Assembly (NCBI RefSeq): GCF_018780565.1
Contig: NZ_JADMJN010000006.1
Location: 1 to 64,000, forward strand
DNA from: Rhodoferax sp.
GTDB lineage: Bacteria; Pseudomonadota; Gammaproteobacteria; Burkholderiales; Burkholderiaceae_C
Length of the DNA stretch: 64,000 nt
Direction: 5' to 3'
A program made the position numbers and the translations under genes. Position 1 is the stretch's first letter; every line of letters starts with the position of its first letter. Under the pieces are notes generated by a model. The model ran no database searches. It was not told the DNA's origin and saw only the letters and a list, made by a program, of their open reading frames with translations. Below are positions 59,012-64,000 of the stretch, in pieces.

Positions 59012-60506
59012 GTACCTTGCCCGCTGCCGAAAGCGGCAGCGCAGTGCGAAATTCAATGCTCTTGGGGCATTTGTAGCCGCCCAGTTGCGTGCGGCAGTGG
59101 GCGATGAGGGCAGCCTCGGTCACGCTCACGCCAGGGCGCAACACCACCACGGCATGCACTGTTTCGCCCCATTTTTCACTCGGGATGCCGATCACTGCGC
59201 TGGCGGTGACGCCGGGGTGGCGTCCCAGCACTTCTTCCACTTCGGCAGGATAGACGTTCTCCCCGCCACTGATGACCATGTCCTTGATGCGGTCAACCAC
59301 ATACACATAGCCGGCATCGTCCATGGTGCCGCCGTCACCGGTGTGCAACCAGCCGTCACGCAGTGCTTGTTGAGTGTCAGCAGGGCGGTTCCAGTAGCCC
59401 ATCATCACGACCGGTCCACGTACCAGGATTTCGCCGGGTTCCCCGCGCGGCAATTCCTTGCCCTGGCCATCGGCGATCCGGATTTCGGTTGAGAAGCCGG
59501 CACGCCCTGCAGACCGAATGCGGTGGTGGTTTCGCTCTTCGATGCTGCTGCCGATGTGGTGCACCGATACCGACGCCGCCGTCTCGGTCATCCCGTAGGC
59601 ATGGATGAACTCGACACCCGCAAAGGCCTCCAACGCCCGTTCGAGCAGCGGCACTGTAATGGGCGCGGCTCCCCACAAAATGCGGCGCAGGCTGCTCAGA
59701 TCAGTCTGATTGAAGGTGGGTGCGTCCAGCAGCATCTGCAGCATGCTGGGCACCAGCACCACGTCGGTAATGCGTTCGCTGGCCAGGGTGCGCAGCACCG
59801 CTTGCGCATTGAATGCGGGGAAGGTCACACACGTTCCGCCCACGATCGTCTGGCCCAGCATGCGTCCCAGGCCCGCGACGTGAAACATGGGTGCGGTCAG
59901 CAGCGTGATGAACTCTCCGGGGTTCGGCACCTCGGCCATGCGACCCACCAGCGCGGCCCAAAGGTTGGCGTGCGACAGCATCACGCCTTTCGGAAATCCG
60001 GTCGTGCCACCGGTGTACAGGATGGCGGCAAGTTCGCCGTTATCACAGCGCACATCTTCAACAGGCGCGGCCTGGGCGATCAAGGTTTCGTAGTCCAGTC
60101 CAGGCGCTGCGGGCGCGTCGCTCATCGCCACCGTGACTTGCAGCGAAGGCACCTGGTCTGAAATACCCGCCGTCAGCCCCGCCAGCGCATCATCGACAAA
60201 GAGCACACGCGCGCCGCAGTCGTTCAATGCGTAGTCGATCTCCGTGGCCGTCCACCGTGTATTGACCGGGTTGAGCACTGCTCCGGCCCACCACACCGCC
60301 AGCGCGGTCTCGATATAGCGGTCGCCATTGAGCGCCAGAATGGCAACTCGGTCGCCGCGTTTTACGCCCAGCCGAACCAGGGCCCCAGCCAGCCGCGCCA
60401 CGCGCGATGCAAGTTGGGCAAAGGATTGACGGCGGGGGCCGTCAACCGTTGCGGTCTTGTCGGGATGTCTCTGCAGTGATCGGTGCAAACCGGCGGTCAA
60501 ATACAT
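58953..60506 (-). CDS. AMP-forming acyl-CoA ligase (fatty-acid type)
   Basis: 517 residues. Motifs: ILYTGGTTGFPKGVMLSHAN, TLLTAPMFHVAGLGRMLGQT, HAYGMTETAASVSVHH, LHTGDGGTMDDAGYVYVVDR, KDMVISGGENVYPAEVEEVL and the lysine in LSAAGKVLKGELRKAW. ATG 60506 follows GAGGAGACATC. It is the only minus-strand gene in this part of the window. It shares its 3' end with the plus-strand ligase gene and its upstream region with the TctC gene at 60750. Substrate unknown; probably a medium/long-chain or aromatic acid. Confidence 0.94.
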   Translation of the reverse strand: MYLTAGLHRSLQRHPDKTATVDGPRRQSFAQLASRVARLAGALVRLGVKRGDRVAILALNGDRYIETALAVWWAGAVLNPVNTRWTATEIDYALNDCGARVLFVDDALAGLTAGISDQVPSLQVTVAMSDAPAAPGLDYETLIAQAAPVEDVRCDNGELAAILYTGGTTGFPKGVMLSHANLWAALVGRMAEVPNPGEFITLLTAPMFHVAGLGRMLGQTIVGGTCVTFPAFNAQAVLRTLASERITDVVLVPSMLQMLLDAPTFNQTDLSSLRRILWGAAPITVPLLERALEAFAGVEFIHAYGMTETAASVSVHHIGSSIEERNHHRIRSAGRAGFSTEIRIADGQGKELPRGEPGEILVRGPVVMMGYWNRPADTQQALRDGWLHTGDGGTMDDAGYVYVVDRIKDMVISGGENVYPAEVEEVLGRHPGVTASAVIGIPSEKWGETVHAVVVLRPGVSVTEAALIAHCRTQLGGYKCPKSIEFRTALPLSAAGKVLKGELRKAWSEPGRSATVA

Positions 60507-60643
60507 GATGTCTCCTCGTGGCCTGCTGGCCTATTGATTTATTCCCGTGTGGGTTGACCGGCGATTTGATGCCGCGTTGAAGTTCGTGGCAATTGCCGAT
60601 TGGATCAATTTGATTGGCTGAATTCATCAGGCGGTGAAGCGGA

Positions 60644-60655
60644 TTCACAAGTGAA
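60644..60655. promoter_or_regulatory. Palindrome TTCAC-AA-GTGAA in a divergent promoter region
   Basis: A perfect 5-base dyad lies near the middle of the 243-base region 60507-60749 between the divergent ligase and TctC genes. TTGACA at 60673 could be a -35 for the plus-strand gene, though no good -10 follows at standard spacing. No gene is seen in the region. A shared operator is plausible but unproved. Confidence 0.35.
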
Positions 60656-60749
60656 CTTTCCTGCCAAGCCGATTGACAGATCCTGCAATTGTGCGAGCCC
60701 TTGGGTCTTTCTACAGTCCAACAGCCAACATCAAAAATAGGAGACATAC

Positions 60750-61745
60750 ATGGCAGCGAACTCAATCTCTCACGTCCCTGACCGGCGCGCTATCCGCGCC
60801 TTCCTGGTGGCCGCGGTCGCGCTGGCGGTCGGGCTTGCATGGTCCGCCGCGGCGAATGCCTTTCCAGTCAAGCCGATCACACTCATCGTTCCGTTTCCAC
60901 CTGGGGGGGCTGCAGACGCGTTGGTGCGTACCTTGGGCAATGCCGCGTCCGCGGATCTGGGGCAGCCGGTCATCATCATGCACAAGCCTGGCGGCGGCGC
61001 CGTGACCGGCACGGCGAGCCTGACCCAGAACACGGCGGCCGACGGTCACACCTTGGCACTGATGCACAACTCGGTGATCCGCCATCCGCTGCTGCAGAAA
61101 GTCAGCTGGGACCCGCTGGTCGATTTCACTTACGTGATCGGCCTGGTGAATTTGTCCACTTTGGTGGTCGTGCGGGCCGAGGCCCCCTGGAAATCGATTC
61201 AGGAATTGCTGGCCGACGCCAAGGCCAGACCCGGCATCATCAGCTATGGCAATGTGGGTGCAGCCAGCGCCAATCGCATCGCGGGTGAGCAGTTGGCGCG
61301 TGCCGCAGGCGGCGAGTTCAATATGGTGCCTTTCAAGGGCGGCGCAGAGGCCATGACATCGCTGATGGGCGGGCATCTGGATGTGTATGGTGATCCGGGT
61401 GTCGGTCCGGTCGCGCTGTCGGGCAAGATACGTGTGCTGGCAACCTTCACCGATCAACGGCTCAAGCGTTTTCCCAATGTGCCAACCCTCAAGGAGACGG
61501 GCTATCCGCTCGCGGTGTACTCGCCACTTGGCCTGGTTGGACCCAAAGGCATGGATCCGGCCGTGGTTGCCCGGCTGCAAAATGCGTTTCGAAAAGCCAC
61601 ATCGGACCCCGCTTACCAAAAAGTTCTGGAAGACTATGACCTGCAGCCCTACCTGATGTCCTCCGACGAGTACCGCAAGTACGCAGGGGAGCAATTTGCA
61701 CGCGATAAGGCGCTTTTGCCCCAGTTGGGTTTCAAGCCGGATTAG
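60750..61745 (+). CDS. TctC/Bug-family periplasmic solute-binding protein
   Basis: 331 residues. AGGAG lies 7 bases before ATG 60750. Long signal peptide (about 40 residues) with a basic start (VPDRRAIRAF) and core LVAAVALAVGLAWSAA ending ANA. The mature start is FPVKPITLIVPFPPGGAADA, then HKPGGGAVTGTASLTQNTAA, VPFKGGAEAMTSLMGGHLDV and FPNVPTLKETGYPL. It is the fifth orphan TctC receptor of the window and heads a hydratase, dehydrogenase and CoA-transferase module. Confidence 0.95.
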   Translation: MAANSISHVPDRRAIRAFLVAAVALAVGLAWSAAANAFPVKPITLIVPFPPGGAADALVRTLGNAASADLGQPVIIMHKPGGGAVTGTASLTQNTAADGHTLALMHNSVIRHPLLQKVSWDPLVDFTYVIGLVNLSTLVVVRAEAPWKSIQELLADAKARPGIISYGNVGAASANRIAGEQLARAAGGEFNMVPFKGGAEAMTSLMGGHLDVYGDPGVGPVALSGKIRVLATFTDQRLKRFPNVPTLKETGYPLAVYSPLGLVGPKGMDPAVVARLQNAFRKATSDPAYQKVLEDYDLQPYLMSSDEYRKYAGEQFARDKALLPQLGFKPD

Positions 61746-61855
61746 GCGGCAAAGACGGATTGGGGATGTCGGCTTTTAAGTTCTGTTTTTTTTGAAGACC
61801 TGCTTTTGAAAACACAGATTGCGTGCCCAGCGTTAAAGCATGATCATTGACACTA

Positions 61856-62767
61856 ATGAACACTGTTCCCGATACCCGCACCCTTGATGCCGCCACCCTG
61901 GCCCACCTGCGCAGCTGGGTGGGCAAGACGGAGACCCTGAGCGACGATATCGCTGCCGCCCCGGTGCGTGCACTGTCCGCCACGCTGGACCGCGACGATG
62001 CGGCACCCGTTGCCGGCACCGTGCTGCCGCCCCTGTGGCACTGGCTCTATTTTTTGCCGCAGAACCGCCAAAGTGAAATTGGTCCAGACGGTCATGCCCG
62101 GCGCGGCGGGTTTCTGCCGCCCGTGCCTCTGCCGCGGCGCATGTGGGCGGGTGGCCGCTTGCAGTGGCTGCCAGAGAATCCGCTGCGGGTGGGGGACGCG
62201 ATCAAGCGCATTTCCCGCATCGAATCGGTCACGCACAAGGCGGGTCGCACAGGTGATCTTTTGTTCGTGCTGGTGAAGCACGAAGTGCACAATGACAAGG
62301 GCCTGTGTCTGCTGGAAGAACACGACATCGTCTACCGTGCTGCCGCTCACTCCGGCGATCCGGTGCCGCCCCCCGTGCCGGCCGAGACGGGTGCCGCTTG
62401 GCAGCGCGAGGTTTTGCCGGACGAAGTACTGCTGTTTCGCTACTCGGCACTGACCTTCAACGGCCATCGCATTCATTACGATCGCCACTACGTGACCGAT
62501 GTCGAGGGCTACCCGGGCCTGGTCGTGCATGGGCCGTTGATCGCCACGCTGCTGCTGGATTTGGTGCGGTGCCATGCGCCTGGTGCTTTCATCAAGCGTT
62601 TCAATTTCAAGGCCGTTCGTCCCACATTTGATTCGCGTCCGATGCGCCTCAACGGACAGCCTGAATCCGCAACGTCCGCCGACGCCACGGCTGGCAAGAC
62701 GGTCCGCCTCTGGGCGCAAGACCATGAAGGCTGGCTGACCATGCAGGGCAGCGCCGAGTTGGCCTGA
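61856..62767 (+). CDS. FAS1-like/MaoC double hot-dog hydratase (mesaconyl-C4-CoA hydratase-like)
   Basis: 303 residues from ATG 61856. The N-terminal half (LRSWVGKTETLSDDIAAAPV, then LPPLWHWLYFLP) and the segment RRMWAGGRLQWLPENPLRVG match the HTD2/mesaconyl-C4-CoA hydratase group. The C-terminal half has LLFRYSALTFNGHRIHYDRH and GYPGLVVHGPLIATLLLDLV; N-H-R-I-H-Y-D is the catalytic signature. Enzymes of this group hydrate mesaconyl-C4-CoA or similar enoyl-CoA esters. The neighbours fit small dicarboxylate or branched-acid use. No clear ribosome site. The gap before it (61746-61855) has a T8 run and an imperfect hairpin at 61782-61818. Confidence 0.9.
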   Translation: MNTVPDTRTLDAATLAHLRSWVGKTETLSDDIAAAPVRALSATLDRDDAAPVAGTVLPPLWHWLYFLPQNRQSEIGPDGHARRGGFLPPVPLPRRMWAGGRLQWLPENPLRVGDAIKRISRIESVTHKAGRTGDLLFVLVKHEVHNDKGLCLLEEHDIVYRAAAHSGDPVPPPVPAETGAAWQREVLPDEVLLFRYSALTFNGHRIHYDRHYVTDVEGYPGLVVHGPLIATLLLDLVRCHAPGAFIKRFNFKAVRPTFDSRPMRLNGQPESATSADATAGKTVRLWAQDHEGWLTMQGSAELA

Positions 62768-62805
62768 CGCCGCGCTTACTTTAATGACACCCGATCACCT
62801 ACCCC

Positions 62806-63966
62806 ATGCAAAAAACCGCAGATAAATACCAGGACATCCGTGACGCTGTGCGCGCCCTCTGTGCCGAGTTCCCGGACGAATACCATCGCAAAGTGGATGA
62901 GCAGCGCGCCTATCCCGAGAAATTCGTCGATGCGCTGACCAAGGCCGGCTGGATGGCCGCGCTGGTACCGACTGAATACGGCGGCTCGGGCCTGGGTCTG
63001 ACCGAAGCCTCGGTCATCATGGAGGAGATCAATCGCAGTGGCGGAAACTCTGGCGCCTGCCACGGCCAGATGTACAACATGGGCACCTTGTTGCGCCATG
63101 GCTCCAAGGCGCAAAAGGAACTGTACCTTCCCAAAATTGCCACAGGCGAATGGCGCCTGCAGTCCATGGGGGTAACCGAGCCCACCACCGGGACCGACAC
63201 CACCAAGATCAAGACCACGGCGGTGAAAAAGGGCGACCGCTACGTGATCAATGGCCAGAAAGTCTGGATCTCCCGTGTGCAGCACTCGGACTGGATGATT
63301 TTGCTGGCGCGCACCACGCCGTTGGCCGATGTGAAGAAGAAGTCCGAGGGCATGTCGATCTTCATGGTGGACCTGCGCCAGGCTGAAAAATCCGGCATGA
63401 CGGTGCGGCCCATTCCCAACATGGTCAACCATGAAACCAATGAGCTGTTCTTCGAGAACCTGGAAATCCCTCAAGAAAACCTGATTGGCCAGGAAGGGCA
63501 GGGCTTCAAGTACATCCTTGACGGCCTGAACGCAGAGCGCACGCTGATTGCCGCCGAGTGCATTGGCGATGGCTACTGGTTCATCGACCGCGTCACCAAG
63601 TATGTGAAAGACCGCGTGGTGTTCGGCCGCCCGATTGGCCAGAACCAGGGTGTGCAGTTTCCGATTGCCGATGCCTATATCGAGGTTGAAGCCGCCAATT
63701 TGATGCGCTTCAAGGCCTGCGAGCTGTTTGATGCCCACCAGCCATGTGGCGCCGAGGCCAATATGGCCAAGTACCTCGCTGCGAAGGCGAGCTGGGAAGC
63801 GGCCAACGTGTGCATCCAGTACCACGGCGGGTTTGGCTTTGCCTGTGAATACGATGTGGAGCGCAAGTTCCGCGAAACACGTCTGTACCAGGTGGCACCG
63901 ATCTCGACCAACCTGATCTACTCCTACGTGGCCGAACATGTGCTCGGCCTGCCACGGTCTTTCTAG
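62806..63966 (+). CDS. Acyl-CoA dehydrogenase
   Basis: 386 residues. Middle-domain motifs QSMGVTEPTTGTDTTKIKTT and QKVWISRVQHSDWMILLART; FAD/substrate motif CIQYHGGFGFACEYDVERKF. The C-terminal catalytic position is RLYQVAPISTNL, without Glu; LNAERTLIAAECIGDG offers a Glu at the alternative site. The C-terminal helix ends AEHVLGLPRSF. The family includes many enzymes of unknown substrate located next to FAS1-type hydratases and CaiB proteins, as here. The CoA-transferase start follows 10 bases after the stop. Confidence 0.94.
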   Translation: MQKTADKYQDIRDAVRALCAEFPDEYHRKVDEQRAYPEKFVDALTKAGWMAALVPTEYGGSGLGLTEASVIMEEINRSGGNSGACHGQMYNMGTLLRHGSKAQKELYLPKIATGEWRLQSMGVTEPTTGTDTTKIKTTAVKKGDRYVINGQKVWISRVQHSDWMILLARTTPLADVKKKSEGMSIFMVDLRQAEKSGMTVRPIPNMVNHETNELFFENLEIPQENLIGQEGQGFKYILDGLNAERTLIAAECIGDGYWFIDRVTKYVKDRVVFGRPIGQNQGVQFPIADAYIEVEAANLMRFKACELFDAHQPCGAEANMAKYLAAKASWEAANVCIQYHGGFGFACEYDVERKFRETRLYQVAPISTNLIYSYVAEHVLGLPRSF

Positions 63967-63976
63967 GCGAAATCTC

Positions 63977-64000
63977 ATGATCCGACCGCTTGATGGCATC
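63977..64000 (+). CDS. Start of a probable CaiB/BaiF CoA-transferase (cut by window edge)
   Basis: Only eight codons are visible (MIRPLDGI), from ATG 63977. The pattern PLDGI at this position is the usual opening of CaiB/BaiF CoA-transferases (PLxGIRVLD), and the genes just upstream commonly neighbour one. No ribosome site is obvious beyond GGCGAAATC. The identity is an inference from eight residues and context. Confidence 0.45.

Noticed and set aside
61782..61818. Imperfect hairpin TCTGTTTTTT / AAAACACAGA after the TctC gene as a terminator
   Set aside because: The stem is AT-rich with a mismatch and a 17-base loop, and the T-run lies in the left arm rather than after the stem; not good enough to call.
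1..64000. tRNA, rRNA, CRISPR, insertion sequence or prophage in the window
   Set aside because: Scanning the gaps between genes showed no cloverleaf-like segment, regular spaced repeats, transposase or integrase. The single phage-type protein at 3303 has no phage neighbours. A dedicated covariance-model search was not possible here.

Overview
The window reads as a chromosomal segment of a GC-rich betaproteobacterium, most likely in the Burkholderiales and close to the Comamonadaceae. This rests on the protein types (orphan TctC/Bug receptors, CaiB/BaiF CoA-transferases, paired acyl-CoA dehydrogenases, GlnRS, MutS), dense codon use and many 4-base ATGA/GTGA gene overlaps. I see about 65 protein genes, all apparently intact apart from one cut by the right edge. 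I see no tRNA, rRNA, CRISPR array, transposase or integrase. No gene-free stretch exceeds 300 bases; the longest are 7471-7730, 60507-60749 and 20728-20953.

Layout. 1-7470, mostly minus strand: an AT-rich 43-residue membrane ORF, glnS, a plus-strand multi-pass membrane protein, a P-loop protein of phage kinase type with a damaged Walker A, a Lon-N domain protein, and a LytS/LytTR two-component system led by two small membrane proteins. 7731-14580, plus strand: a two-subunit acyl-CoA dehydrogenase, a three-gene MacA/MacB-like efflux system and uppP. 14681-19047: an arsenic operon (GAPDH, arsJ, arsR, ArsP-type permease, small thioredoxin) behind an inverted-repeat operator candidate. 19061-28943, mostly housekeeping on the minus strand: hydrolase, Anbu peptidase, PilU-like ATPase, reductases, GST, redox-type EAL phosphodiesterase, zinc-ribbon protein, DTW protein, VOC protein and a LysR regulator.

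29044-37030 is a catabolic operon divergent from the LysR gene: CoA-transferase, MaoC protein, two TctC receptors, second CoA-transferase, two-subunit acyl-CoA dehydrogenase, crotonase. mutS, a glycine-zipper lipoprotein and an M48 metalloprotease separate it from the next cluster.

41300-59011 is the most striking part. One strand carries an alpha-methylacyl-CoA racemase-like protein with all three catalytic residues, an AraC regulator, an SCP-x type thiolase, a split hot-dog hydratase, MFE-2-like dehydrogenases, acyl-CoA dehydrogenases, a DECR2-like dienoyl-CoA reductase, a PaaG/isomerase-type crotonase, and a DUF35 plus cysteine-less thiolase pair like the Ltp2 aldolases. TctC receptors, a thioesterase and CoA ligases follow. 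Together this looks like a bacterial counterpart of peroxisomal beta-oxidation of methyl-branched or isoprenoid/steroid side-chain acids. The true substrate cannot be read from sequence. The right end (58953-64000) holds another ligase on the minus strand and a TctC, FAS1-type hydratase, acyl-CoA dehydrogenase and CoA-transferase module that may act on small (C5-type) acids.
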